64,000 bases of DNA from Sediminibacterium sp. GTDB taxonomy: Bacteria > Bacteroidota > Bacteroidia > B-17B0 > Aurantibacillaceae. The DNA is taken from positions 124,001 through 188,000 of the forward strand of contig JASGCO010000003.1 in assembly GCA_030054095.1 (NCBI GenBank), written 5' to 3'. Below the pieces are notes generated by a model, which saw only the letters and a list, made by a program, of their open reading frames with translations, did not search any database and had not been told where the DNA came from. Shown here piece by piece: positions 18,801-26,950 of this stretch (position 1 is the first letter of the stretch; every line of letters begins with the position of its first letter). A program made the position numbers and the translations under genes.

Positions 18801-19475
18801 TCAGAATTTTTGAAGTGGTGGAAAATATAAACGGGTTCCCGGTGCTATATTACGGTAATGAATAATGTTATTAGCCTCCGCTACAGCTTTATAATAGTTA
18901 ACGTCGCCATAAATCTGATAACAAAGGTTAGGCAGAGTATCTCCGGCCTTGAAAAGAACAGAGTGCGTCAAATCAGGCGACTTTTTATCTTCCTTTAACG
19001 CGAGTGTCTTAGCATCTATGTATGCCTGAAAACTAACATTGACACGTGCTCTGAGAGGGGTTCCATCTGGTTTAAATAAAGTGTAGTTTACTTCCAAACT
19101 GGTCAGCCTGCAATTAAACACCAATGTTCCCCATGAGAGTTTCAGGTAATTGGGGCTGTGAATATCACCATTAAAATTATAAGCAACGGTTTTTAGTTTT
19201 TCAACATCTTTAGATGCATCAGTACTACTGCCCGGAATAGCACCGGTTGCATCAAACACCAGTTCGAAACTGATGGTTTCCGGTGACGTTTTTTCGAACT
19301 TGGTACTGGCTCCCGCAGAACCAATTGCTTGTTTATCGTTATAATTAATGGTATGCGAATGCGTGTACTTTTCAGGATTTACATTAACGACAAAAGGGTC
19401 TCCTGCCTTTTGAGAAAACCCCGGATCCTTGAAGGGATAAATGGTTAATTTTTCGAGTTTACCTGATGTTGCCAT
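18801..19475 (-). CDS. LysM-containing eCIS baseplate protein (Afp7-like)
   Basis: The 224-residue protein has an N-terminal beta-rich domain with a KLTIYPFKDPGF start, common in eCIS Afp7-type proteins. It ends in one LysM repeat (about residues 172-222: VLFKAGDTLPNLCYQIYG through RNIAPGTRLYFPP). In contractile tails this protein (T4 gp53-like) clamps the hub to the wedge ring; the LysM fold here is structural and need not bind peptidoglycan. Its ATG overlaps the stop of the DUF5908 gene by one base (TAATG). Assignment is firm. Confidence 0.92.
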   Translation of the reverse strand: MATSGKLEKLTIYPFKDPGFSQKAGDPFVVNVNPEKYTHSHTINYNDKQAIGSAGASTKFEKTSPETISFELVFDATGAIPGSSTDASKDVEKLKTVAYNFNGDIHSPNYLKLSWGTLVFNCRLTSLEVNYTLFKPDGTPLRARVNVSFQAYIDAKTLALKEDKKSPDLTHSVLFKAGDTLPNLCYQIYGDVNYYKAVAEANNIIHYRNIAPGTRLYFPPLQKF

Positions 19476-19648
19476 TACCGTTCCCTGTCTTTTGTAAGTT
19501 TTGACTGCAGTCTGTCAATACAGCTTTCAATAATTTCCGCTTTTAACTTTTCCAGTTCCTGTCTGGACAAGCCATCTTTTTGCTTGCCTGCGGTTACGCC
19601 TTCGGTAACAGTGGTTTTAATCACCAATTCTCTTATTTCTATTGCCAT
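19475..19648 (-). CDS. DUF5908 small eCIS protein (Afp6-like)
   Basis: A 57-residue gene that short-gene filters would miss. It starts at the ATG at 19648 (MAIEIRELVIKTTVTEG), continues with a central KQKDGLSRQELEKLKAEIIE helix, and ends in a basic tail KLTKDRER. It closes with TAA, sharing one base with the start of the LysM gene. The MAIEIRELVIK beginning and the helical C-terminus match DUF5908, the small protein found between tube and LysM genes in Bacteroidota eCIS and corresponding in place to Afp6/Pvc6. Its function is unknown. Only two bases separate it from the tube gene upstream, so it is clearly part of the operon. Confidence 0.88.
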   Translation of the reverse strand: MAIEIRELVIKTTVTEGVTAGKQKDGLSRQELEKLKAEIIESCIDRLQSKLTKDRER

Positions 19649-19650
19649 AA

Positions 19651-20100
19651 CTACGCGGAATTAAAATAGGTGTAAGCGAATTCGATAGATTCTACTACAA
19701 TTTCGCCTTCGGTGGATTTAAAATCGGAAACCGACCATTTTACCGGCCAGGCGTTTACAAAGTTCCATGCTTTCAGCGGCTGCGCATCGGGCCCCATCAG
19801 TGTAACGGTAATACTTTTAGGGCTTATCGGATTCGTTAAATCTGATCCGATTGTATCGGTACACCATTTTGCCAGTTGCGAAGTGCTGGTAACTAAACCT
19901 CGTTTTGCAATCAGATTCCCGTAACGCGCCCCGGTCGGCACTTTATATTTAAAGCGGTTTTCTCCTCCGGCACCGATTTCTTCCACGTTCATCTCAGCAT
20001 TGATGCCCGACACTTCCTGAAAGGCCACATCGAGGTTTCCAGTCATACCGGAAACAGACAAACTAAAGTAAAAACCGACCGGAGGATAATATTCGCTCAT
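19651..20100 (-). CDS. Contractile injection tail tube protein (Afp1/Afp5-like)
   Basis: The 149-residue protein has the phage tail-tube fold signature: PPVGFYFSLSVSG, FQEVSGINAEM, GENRFKYKVPTGARYGNLIA, and the C-terminal EGEIVVESIEFAYTYF. Hexamers of this Hcp-like protein stack into the inner tube. It differs clearly from the second tube paralogue encoded upstream. In Afp and PVC one paralogue forms the bulk of the tube and another the ring joining tube to hub. Being next to DUF5908 and the LysM gene suggests this copy is the Afp5-like adaptor. That split of roles is inference. Confidence 0.93.
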   Translation of the reverse strand: MSEYYPPVGFYFSLSVSGMTGNLDVAFQEVSGINAEMNVEEIGAGGENRFKYKVPTGARYGNLIAKRGLVTSTSQLAKWCTDTIGSDLTNPISPKSITVTLMGPDAQPLKAWNFVNAWPVKWSVSDFKSTEGEIVVESIEFAYTYFNSA

Positions 20101-20112
20101 TGCAGATTAGGG

Positions 20113-20562
20113 TTATTTATTGGCAATCACTAATCCCTCGTGTGCAAACTCGATGGTTTCTACCGCCACCTCATTTCCATCCGATTTAAGATCAGTTCCC
20201 TGAATTTTTGTAGGCCATGCGTTTTGAAGAGTCCAGGTCATTGTAGGGTTACCGGTTTCATCCAATAGTTTTACCACTACGGTTACGCGCTTAATGGTAT
20301 TCATCTTGATAGCGGAATACCATGTCCAGAAGTTATTGTCTTTAACAAAAATACCTTTCTTAAAGGTTACGTTTCCGAACTTGGCAATGCCGGGCATTTT
20401 AATGGTTGAGAACTGTTTGCTGTTGCTATGCCGGTACTCTATAATTTGGGTTTCGGTTTCTAAACCTGATGCTTCCTGAAAAGCATAATCTTTACCATCT
20501 ATGTTTACTGAAAAGTAAAACTTGGGTAAGGGCCAGTTATTGTCTTGTTTTTCTCCTGCCAT
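20113..20562 (-). CDS. Contractile injection tail tube protein (second paralogue)
   Basis: Another 149-residue tube protein, with LPKFYFSVNIDGKDYAFQEA, SGLETETQIIEYRH and VETIEFAHEG. Its central YRHSNSKQFSTIKMPG loop differs from the GGENRFKYKVPTG loop of its neighbour, a difference also seen between Afp1- and Afp5-type tube subunits. It is the gene after the sheath and is probably the main tube subunit, because main sheath and tube genes are usually adjacent and highly expressed. The 42-base gap to the sheath gene is the largest gap inside the operon; 12 bases separate it from the next tube gene. Confidence 0.93.
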   Translation of the reverse strand: MAGEKQDNNWPLPKFYFSVNIDGKDYAFQEASGLETETQIIEYRHSNSKQFSTIKMPGIAKFGNVTFKKGIFVKDNNFWTWYSAIKMNTIKRVTVVVKLLDETGNPTMTWTLQNAWPTKIQGTDLKSDGNEVAVETIEFAHEGLVIANK

Positions 20563-20604
20563 AATAATTAGTTTTATGCGTTAGTTGTTGTATGAACGGG
20601 TTGC

Positions 20605-22152
20605 TTATGATTTTTGTAATTGTTGCTGGAACGTGATTTCGATAAACTCTGCGGGATGCGTTACGGCTACTAAAACCGACACATCAAGGTATCCATCGAG
20701 AATATCCTGAGCGGTCATGGTGCTGCCTAATCCTACAAATACACTGAATGCTTCCGCTGGCGACGCGCCGGCCAAGCCACCCTGTTTCCACACACCGGTG
20801 AGGAAATTTTCAATCATGCTTTTCAGGTTTAACCAGGTATTGGCATCGTTATTGGCAAATACGTAAGCGCGGGTAGCCAGTTTTACGGATTGCTCAATCA
20901 TGATGAGTGTACGACGCACACTAATATAGCGCCAATCCTGACTATTTCCATCGAGCGTACGGGCACCCCATATAAGTACACCAAAACCGGTGAATGGGCG
21001 GATAGCATTTACCGATTTACCGGTAACCGCATCTACGTTCATATTACTTTGCAGATCATCGTCGATGTTTAACACCGGTGACTGAACTGAAATAAGACCT
21101 ATGTTGGCTGGTGCTTTCCAAACACCCTGAGTGCTGTCAACTACCGCGATAGCTCCGGCCACAGCAGGGGCAACAGGCAGACAATTGATCCGCAATGAAA
21201 TCTGCTTCATCAGATTCTGATAGTTAGGACTGGTTGCCAGCAACGCGTTATGAATAGCAGAAGCTTCCGTAGCATTTGTATTCGGCAAAGCCAATATCTT
21301 TTTTACATTATTGGTAATATCAGTAGCCGCTTTGGTACTGGTGTCAGAATCGGCATAAGGTGCAAAGCCGCCTTTAATGTTAGCGAAGGTAATGTTGTTG
21401 GCGGATACCACATTGGTATTTACAAACGGATAATAACAGGCTCCGTAATTTACAAACGGCGAGGTGATACCATTACGGAACGAAGAGATAGGATCGGCAT
21501 TACTGGCTTGCAGGGCCAGAAACTGCAAGGGATCTGTTACTTTATCAGCTCCCCAGATGTCCATAATTGTCATACGGCTTTGCACATCGCTGCAATGCTG
21601 CAAACTCTGGTTCATCAGGGAATAATAATCGGCCTCGGCGGCAAATAATAAAGCATCAGGTATAAGAATCATAGTAGGATCCTGTACCCCTTTTAAAATA
21701 TCGAACACACTGGGTTTTCCCTGCGGCATATAATCGGCCAGCTTGGGTTGGCCATCAGCGTATGTGCCAATGGAAATAACATAACAGGTACTGCCACCAT
21801 TCTGAAAAAATAACTGTACGGAATTATACATATAGAACAATGTAGTTGTATCCGGAGCAATGGTATATGATTTTCCGTTAAGTGCAATATCAGGTGTAAC
21901 TTTGGTAGGATCCGCTTCAGTTAACACGTATTGTATTTGTGGACCAGGGCTGCCGCCGCTTTCAAAAAAAGCCACATAATCGGCCAGTGATGTTAACTGT
22001 ACCGGCTTATTCTTCAGAGATTTTCCCTGAAAGGTATTGGTTTGGGTATATCCTATAAATACCGGAATGGCCGTTGCTACCTGTACGGCTGAATTCGGGA
22101 ACGCGTTTAATTCCTTGATATAAACGCCGGGCACGGTTCTTGGTTCTATCAT
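20605..22152 (-). CDS. Contractile tail sheath protein (Afp2-4-like)
   Basis: First gene of the operon. The 515-residue protein begins with IEPRTVPGVYIKELNAF and PVFIGYT, typical of the handshake-forming N-terminus of sheath subunits. It ends with DGYLDVSVLVAVTHPAEFIE, the conserved C-terminal sheath domain. The central part contains a subtilisin-like-fold insertion region and the RPFTGFGVLIWGARTL stretch found in sheath proteins. Contraction of this sheath drives the tube into the target. Only one sheath gene is present, whereas Afp and PVC have three paralogues, so the particle should have a simple homopolymeric sheath. A candidate promoter lies about 90 bases upstream. Confidence 0.96.
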   Translation of the reverse strand: MIEPRTVPGVYIKELNAFPNSAVQVATAIPVFIGYTQTNTFQGKSLKNKPVQLTSLADYVAFFESGGSPGPQIQYVLTEADPTKVTPDIALNGKSYTIAPDTTTLFYMYNSVQLFFQNGGSTCYVISIGTYADGQPKLADYMPQGKPSVFDILKGVQDPTMILIPDALLFAAEADYYSLMNQSLQHCSDVQSRMTIMDIWGADKVTDPLQFLALQASNADPISSFRNGITSPFVNYGACYYPFVNTNVVSANNITFANIKGGFAPYADSDTSTKAATDITNNVKKILALPNTNATEASAIHNALLATSPNYQNLMKQISLRINCLPVAPAVAGAIAVVDSTQGVWKAPANIGLISVQSPVLNIDDDLQSNMNVDAVTGKSVNAIRPFTGFGVLIWGARTLDGNSQDWRYISVRRTLIMIEQSVKLATRAYVFANNDANTWLNLKSMIENFLTGVWKQGGLAGASPAEAFSVFVGLGSTMTAQDILDGYLDVSVLVAVTHPAEFIEITFQQQLQKS

Positions 22153-22834
22153 ATGTTTTGGTTTTAGTTGTTTCTTTGGTTTAGTTTAAAAATTAGTTAT
22201 CATATTAATTTAATACATCTTGGTTTTGCATTGCAGGCAGCAAACATATTAACCATTGACATAATCAATATATTATCAGTGGTTCTGATTGGCATGACAT
22301 GGGGATCTGCGAAATATGGCTTCATGTGTATGGTTTCGTTCGTTATTTAGTTGATTATTACTAAATACCGGTTGCTAACTGTTTGGTGTAAACTTAAAGC
22401 AATTATTTCCGGCATTAAAATTTTATTTAACTATTCTGTTACTTTTTTTTTCAACAACTTGTTAATTACAGTTTTTACTCAATCTGGCTTTTGTCCATCA
22501 ATACCAAAGGAAGACCAATGCTATTTTATTTTAATAGCGTTGTTATTGCAAATTAAATTTCCTGATCTAAGTCTTTACTTTTCTATTTCATGTTTGAGCA
22601 AAAAACGTAAAGTTCCCCTGCCTGTATTCTATTTGCTTATCCTGTTTTAGTATTCCTTTTTCCGAAAGTACAATCCTAAAAAAAACAACACAATAGGTAT
22701 AAATACCTGTTTTGGTAACCCGGATCTTTTGTGAAGGATGTAAACAACTTAAAACATCACCCTTCCGTTCCCAACTCCGCTTCCATCAATAGGGTGTGTT
22801 ACTGGCAACAGTTTATTATGTGTGCCGTGCCATA
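22153..22834. other. AT-rich intergenic gap upstream of the eCIS operon
   Basis: About 680 bases separate the sheath gene from the Reg_prop gene. Apart from the candidate promoter I see no convincing gene. An open frame at 22351-22650 on the plus strand starts with TTG, has strongly hydrophobic, low-complexity content that reflects AT richness, and lacks any motif, so I do not call it. A short symmetric site, AGGTAT-AA-ATACCT, lies at 22695-22708; it could be an operator but has no supporting context. Confidence 0.6.
22241..22268 (-). promoter_or_regulatory. Candidate promoter of the eCIS operon
   Basis: Read on the minus strand, TATGTTTG (22248-22241) matches the Bacteroidota -7 consensus TAnnTTTG exactly. 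An ATTG (-33 element TTG at 22268-22266) lies 17 bases upstream, within the reported 17-23 base spacing. Transcription would start near 22234, giving a leader of about 80 bases with an A-rich stretch (AACTAAAACCAAAACAT) just before the sheath ATG. No operator is obvious. The -33 box is only a partial match. Confidence 0.45.
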
Positions 22835-23974
22835 TTATTTATCTGTATAGTCTGTCATTATTTTTCCGTCATAACGATACAAGCCTGTACTACTTGTACC
22901 AAACCATACGTTTCCTTCACGGTCTCCGATAATGCATGAGACAGCGTTACTGGTAATACCATCTCTGGTTGTGAATACCGTTAATATACTCCCGTCATAA
23001 CACAAGATACCGTTAGCCTCTTCCTTTACTGAATCAGTACTGTTATCTAAACCAAACCATATCTTTCCCGCTTTGTCTTCCAACATTGCAGTAACAGACT
23101 CGTTTTTAAGTCCAATGCTTTTTTTAAAATCCGAAAAGTTCTGACCATTGTATTGATATATCCCATGATTTGATGTGAGAAATAATAAGTTACCGTTTTT
23201 TTGTTCTAAAGCGGTTCGGAAGGAAGTTATACTATCAGGCTTAAAACTAACAAGGGATTTACCGTTATAACGGCAAATTCCCTCTCCCTTAAAATCGCCG
23301 GAGGCAAACCAAATAGCTCCGTTTTTATCTTCAATTATTTTTTGAACTACTTTTAACGTCAGATGGTCTTTGTTTGAAATACTGTCATTACCTAGAAAAA
23401 GTTTAAATACAGGTTCGTTTTTACCGGAAGCCGTAACCGGATCAGATACATAAACGCCTTCGTTAGTGCCGAGCCAGATTTTGCCAGCTCTGTCCTGCAT
23501 TATACTCCACACAAAATTATTTGCTGTGTATCTGTTGCTTTCTGAAAACAGAAAACTTGTAAAGGTTTTATTTGAGGTTTCATTCACAGAAGGTTTATAA
23601 CGACAAAGTCCGCCTCTGGTACCAAACCAGATAGTACCGGTATTGTCCTCCAGCATACAAAGAATATCGTTATGACATAATCCGTTGTTACGCGTAAAAT
23701 TGGTAAAGGATTTTCCGTTATAAGAATAAATACCATCTGCGCTACTGCCAAACCAAATAGTTCCTGTTTTATCCTGCAGTCCACATTGGATTGAAAAATA
23801 ATCGTCAGGCCATTGAAGGAAATGATTTTTTATAATTTTAGACTGCCCTTCTGCGTTGGTAGTTTGTTTTGTTACGCTGTCTTTTAGTAATGCTGTTTTT
23901 TTCTGCCCAAAGCAGTGAACGAACGTAAATACGAGGGTTAGAAAAAATATCCGGACAATAATTTGTTGCATCAA
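22835..23974 (-). CDS. Secreted Reg_prop seven-bladed propeller protein
   Basis: The 379-residue protein has an N-terminal signal peptide (hydrophobic IVRIFFLTLVFTFVHC, possible cleavage near HCFGQ). It is otherwise made of about seven 'two-component regulator propeller' blades marked by motifs such as IWFGSSADGIYSYNG, IWFGTRGGLCRYK, IWLGTNEGVYVSD and VWFGTSSTGLYRYDG. Such blades usually form the periplasmic ligand sensor of hybrid two-component proteins, but here there is no Y_Y_Y, transmembrane or kinase part, so it is a free-standing propeller. Role unknown; it might pass a signal to a partner. It is the first gene beyond the eCIS operon, on the same strand but 680 bases away, so a functional link to the eCIS is unproven. 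Confidence 0.82.
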   Translation of the reverse strand: MMQQIIVRIFFLTLVFTFVHCFGQKKTALLKDSVTKQTTNAEGQSKIIKNHFLQWPDDYFSIQCGLQDKTGTIWFGSSADGIYSYNGKSFTNFTRNNGLCHNDILCMLEDNTGTIWFGTRGGLCRYKPSVNETSNKTFTSFLFSESNRYTANNFVWSIMQDRAGKIWLGTNEGVYVSDPVTASGKNEPVFKLFLGNDSISNKDHLTLKVVQKIIEDKNGAIWFASGDFKGEGICRYNGKSLVSFKPDSITSFRTALEQKNGNLLFLTSNHGIYQYNGQNFSDFKKSIGLKNESVTAMLEDKAGKIWFGLDNSTDSVKEEANGILCYDGSILTVFTTRDGITSNAVSCIIGDREGNVWFGTSSTGLYRYDGKIMTDYTDK

Positions 23975-24235
23975 TGTATCATTTTTAAATTAGTATTACG
24001 GTTTCTGATTTGCATTAGCAGGTTGCTGAAACCACAACCTATTTGCCTGCTTCAGTTTAGTAATTACTCAGAATTTTTATTTCCATTATCAGTGCATTAA
24101 TGCAAAACTGCGTTTGTGTTTTCCATTTTTACCTTGCTTACCATTTACTTGCCCCTATTCCTGTATTGGACAAATGAAGGCAAAATATTGCATGTTCTAC
24201 TGTACGCTTAAACTACTCTTTGTCTGACACGGGTA

Positions 24236-25156
24236 TTATTGTCCGAGTTTCTTTATGCATTGCTCTCTAATTTCCCAGATTTTATCAAAAGCCATAGTAA
24301 TATTGTTTTCGCTCATCCATTTCTGCAAATAGTTTTTGTGATACTCTTCTTTATAAACAGCCACTTGTTCCGGTTCAATTTCGATTTCTTCCAGAATATC
24401 ACCTATCCATTGTTCAATATCGGAACTACTGTCAGTGATATCTATCCGTTGGTTATTCAACTTTAAGTAGCAGTGTGCCTCAGGGATGTACTCTAAACCT
24501 GCCGTTGAAATTGTATCGCCTATTTTAGGTGTAGTTACCGCATTCATTCGGTACATGCCTAATATTAGTTTAATGTTATCAAAGTGGTTTAAGTCGGCCA
24601 CCTTTTTTAAAAATGAATGTTTAGAGCTACATGTGCCTCTATTTTCTTTAATGACAAGTGAAAGATCTTCCCGATTTGTGTTTCTGCCGTATGGCATGTT
24701 TTTCACAAATTGAATCAGTTCACTCCAGTTTTCAATGCGTTTACGTCTGACTAAACGCGTTAATTCGTCGTTGGCATTGAGGTGAAGTTGCTTTATCGAA
24801 AAAACAATTTTAAAATTATCAGGATCTGAAATCATAACACCATGCGTTATCCAATACGGATTTTTAGGGGCTTCAGGTTTAATCGTTTTATTTACCAGTC
24901 TTTTCTTTATGCTTGTTAATTCGATATCGGAGTTTACATAAAATACAAGTATATCATCTTCGTCAAACTGACTTTTGGGCTTCTCGTCCGAAGTTGTAAA
25001 CTCTAAATGCCAGTCAGCGTTTTTGTGCCCTAAAAAAAGCCCGTTATAATTTTCGTAATTTTCAAAACCTCCCAATTTTTCAAGTCCAATAACGTCAGTA
25101 TAAAACTTTTCAATTTTGCCTAAATCCGTTGTATGTCTTGCGTATCTGAATATCAT
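24236..25156 (-). CDS. VOC domain fused to a transglutaminase-like domain
   Basis: I prefer the ATG at 25156, because the product then starts MIFRYARHTTDLGKIEKFY, the normal beginning of a VOC/glyoxalase-type domain (residues ~1-125). A GTG at 25213 preceded by AGGA would add 19 residues. The C-terminal ~170 residues contain RGTCSSKHSFL, EAHCYLKLNNQ and RIDIT. Their spacing suggests the Cys-His-Asp triad of a transglutaminase-like thiol hydrolase fold. VOC domains bind small molecules or metal. The fusion could be a modifying enzyme, but no substrate is indicated. The gene stands alone between a Reg_prop gene and a GC-rich repeat. Confidence 0.7.
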   Translation of the reverse strand: MIFRYARHTTDLGKIEKFYTDVIGLEKLGGFENYENYNGLFLGHKNADWHLEFTTSDEKPKSQFDEDDILVFYVNSDIELTSIKKRLVNKTIKPEAPKNPYWITHGVMISDPDNFKIVFSIKQLHLNANDELTRLVRRKRIENWSELIQFVKNMPYGRNTNREDLSLVIKENRGTCSSKHSFLKKVADLNHFDNIKLILGMYRMNAVTTPKIGDTISTAGLEYIPEAHCYLKLNNQRIDITDSSSDIEQWIGDILEEIEIEPEQVAVYKEEYHKNYLQKWMSENNITMAFDKIWEIREQCIKKLGQ

Positions 25157-25567
25157 TTTCTGTGGTTTCTGGGTGACGCTTGCGCCTGACCGATTAATAA
25201 ACGAAGTTAACACTATTCCTTTTTTTCATAACCCATCTTTGGATTTTAATTTACTATGCAATCACCAAAGTAACGTATAATCCGATTACCTTCCTGTTTT
25301 CCCCTATCTCCGCACAGGGATGGAAGCGGCAGCCCCCGATGACGGGTGGCCCATTTTGCGCGAGCGAGGAAGCGACCACAGGAAGCTACCGCAGCCGCTG
25401 CAAAATGGGCGCCCGGCAAGGGGCTACAGCTGAGAGCCCGGCCCCAGGCGCTTGCCTGTGAGTGGGCAGGGGGTGCGCCTGATACTTTACTTATTATTTA
25501 TTCTCTGTTAACCATGCCCCGTGTAAAGTTTTTGTAACGCTTATCTGTTATGGCGTTTTATATTTAG
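25157..25567. other. Intergenic gap containing GC-rich repeat A
   Basis: Between the VOC fusion gene and the VWA gene I see no protein gene beyond possible N-terminal extensions of each. The right half is dominated by the GC-rich repeat listed separately. Downstream of it the sequence is AT-rich, with an ATG at 25550 that meets an in-frame TAG at 25565-25567 just before the VWA coding frame opens. No promoter match was convincing. Confidence 0.55.
25315..25480. repeat. GC-rich structured intergenic repeat, copy A
   Basis: A GC-rich island in AT-rich surroundings. It opens with CAGGGATGGAAGCGGC (25315-25330). A hairpin with a perfect 11-base stem follows, GCCCATTTTGC (25349-25359) pairing with GCAAAATGGGC (25400-25410). 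GAGAGCCCGGCCCC (25432-25445) comes next, and the element closes with AGGCGC/GCGCCT arms (25446-25451 and 25475-25480). The first and third blocks recur in the same order and at similar spacing at 38044-38121, where the hairpin between them differs. This identifies a dispersed repeat family. Function is unknown. Confidence 0.7.
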
Positions 25568-26950
25568 ATACCTTTACGCATCCGGGTTTTAGTTTTCATA
25601 TTCACCTTTTTTACGGGCGTGTTGATTGCCAGCGCGCAAGTTGCTAAATCACCAAAACCTACCCGCATTCTTTTTGTATTTGATGCCAGCAACAGTATGG
25701 TGGCCAAACACGGCGCTACCAACCGTATTGAAAGCGCCAAAACCTTATTTTACCGGTTTATTGACAGCCTGAGTAAAAACCGTCATTATAGTTTTGCTTT
25801 ACGGATGTATGGACACACAGTTAAATATCCGCCGGGCGACTGCAAAGACAGCAAACTGGTGGTGCCTTTTTCTAAAAACAATATAGCCGCCATAAAGGCA
25901 AAAGTAGCCGAAGCCAAACCGACCGGCATTACTCCGATTGAGCATTCACTAACCGAATCGGCCAATGATTTTCCGGATCGCAACGCGGTAAACATGGTCA
26001 TTTTGATTACAGACGGCATTGAGGAATGCGGTGGCGACCCGTGCGCGGCGCGTCAAAAACTGATGGAAAAAGGGATTGTGTTTAAACCGTTTATTATTGG
26101 TATTGGTTTGAGTCCGGAACAGATTAAAACGTTTGAATGTGTGGGGAATTATTACGACATGGACGATGCCAACACGTTTACCGATATTACGCGCATTATT
26201 CAGCAACAAAAACTGAACAAAACCAGTGTACAGGTGAATTTACTGGATAGCAAAGGGCTTCCCAAAGAAACGGAGGTTAACATGACCTTTGAAGATACCG
26301 GAAAAAAACAATATGCTTATAATTACATTCACACCCTTAATGTGGCCGGAAATCCGGATACTCTTTATTTGAACGATTACCCGCAGTATAAACTAAAGGC
26401 GCATACGATTCCTCCGGTAGAAAGTGAACCATTTACAGTAGTGCCGGGTAAACATACAGTTGTGCCTATTGACGCGCCTCAGGGCTTTTTGAGTGTAAAC
26501 CGTTTTGCGGGGGCTTATAATTACAACGAAAAAGTAAAATTTCTGGTGCGTAAAAGCGGCGATATGGCGACACTGAATGTGCAACCTTTAAACCAAAAAG
26601 AAAAATACCTGACCGGGCTCTACGATCTGGAAATTTTAACCCTGCCGCGTATTTATAAATACAGGGTGAAGGTTGAACAAAGCAAGGAAACGCCTTTAGA
26701 CATTCCGAATGCTGGTATGGTGCAGATTAAAGCGCTGGAAGCAGGAGATGGGTGCATTTTGCAGGAAACTCCGCAAAAACTCGAATGGGTGTGTAACCTA
26801 AGCGCGGCTACCATACAAACCTTTTACCTGCAACCCGGAAACTACAGGGTGGAGTGGCGTTCAAAATCGTTAAAAGGCAGCATTTATACTATTGAGAAGA
26901 AATTCAGCGTAATAAGTGATAACCAGTTAGTTATAGAACTTTACAGATAA
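25568..26950 (+). CDS. von Willebrand factor A domain protein, exported
   Basis: A VWA domain occupies roughly the first 200 residues, with MIDAS parts DASNSM (DxSxS), the TGITPIEHSL threonine and ITDGIEECGG. About 240 residues of beta-rich sequence follow. The first conventional start is GTG at 25619, which leaves only a stub of the signal peptide. The frame is open from 25568, and starting at that ATA gives an ideal signal sequence (PLRIRVLVFIFTFFTGVLIASAQ), so I place the start there. An in-frame ATG at 25550 is cut off by TAG at 25565. The options are an AUA start, a readthrough or a sequencing error. VWA-MIDAS proteins bind ligands through a divalent metal; the ligand here is unknown. 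Confidence 0.8.
   Translation: MPLRIRVLVFIFTFFTGVLIASAQVAKSPKPTRILFVFDASNSMVAKHGATNRIESAKTLFYRFIDSLSKNRHYSFALRMYGHTVKYPPGDCKDSKLVVPFSKNNIAAIKAKVAEAKPTGITPIEHSLTESANDFPDRNAVNMVILITDGIEECGGDPCAARQKLMEKGIVFKPFIIGIGLSPEQIKTFECVGNYYDMDDANTFTDITRIIQQQKLNKTSVQVNLLDSKGLPKETEVNMTFEDTGKKQYAYNYIHTLNVAGNPDTLYLNDYPQYKLKAHTIPPVESEPFTVVPGKHTVVPIDAPQGFLSVNRFAGAYNYNEKVKFLVRKSGDMATLNVQPLNQKEKYLTGLYDLEILTLPRIYKYRVKVEQSKETPLDIPNAGMVQIKALEAGDGCILQETPQKLEWVCNLSAATIQTFYLQPGNYRVEWRSKSLKGSIYTIEKKFSVISDNQLVIELYR

Noticed and set aside
3103..22152. Type VI secretion system or prophage tail
   Set aside because: VgrG, PAAR and Hcp-like tube proteins occur in both, but there is a single phage-type sheath, no TssJLM membrane complex or ClpV, and no phage head, lysis or integration genes. 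The AAA+ ATPase, DUF5908 and tape-measure families point to eCIS.
22351..22650. Possible 99-residue protein gene upstream of the eCIS
   Set aside because: It starts with TTG, is hydrophobic only because of AT-rich codons, shows no motif, and has no coupled neighbour.
22695..22708. Symmetric site AGGTAT-AA-ATACCT
   Set aside because: Short palindromes are common in AT-rich DNA and this one is about 450 bases upstream of the candidate eCIS promoter, too far to act as a typical operator.
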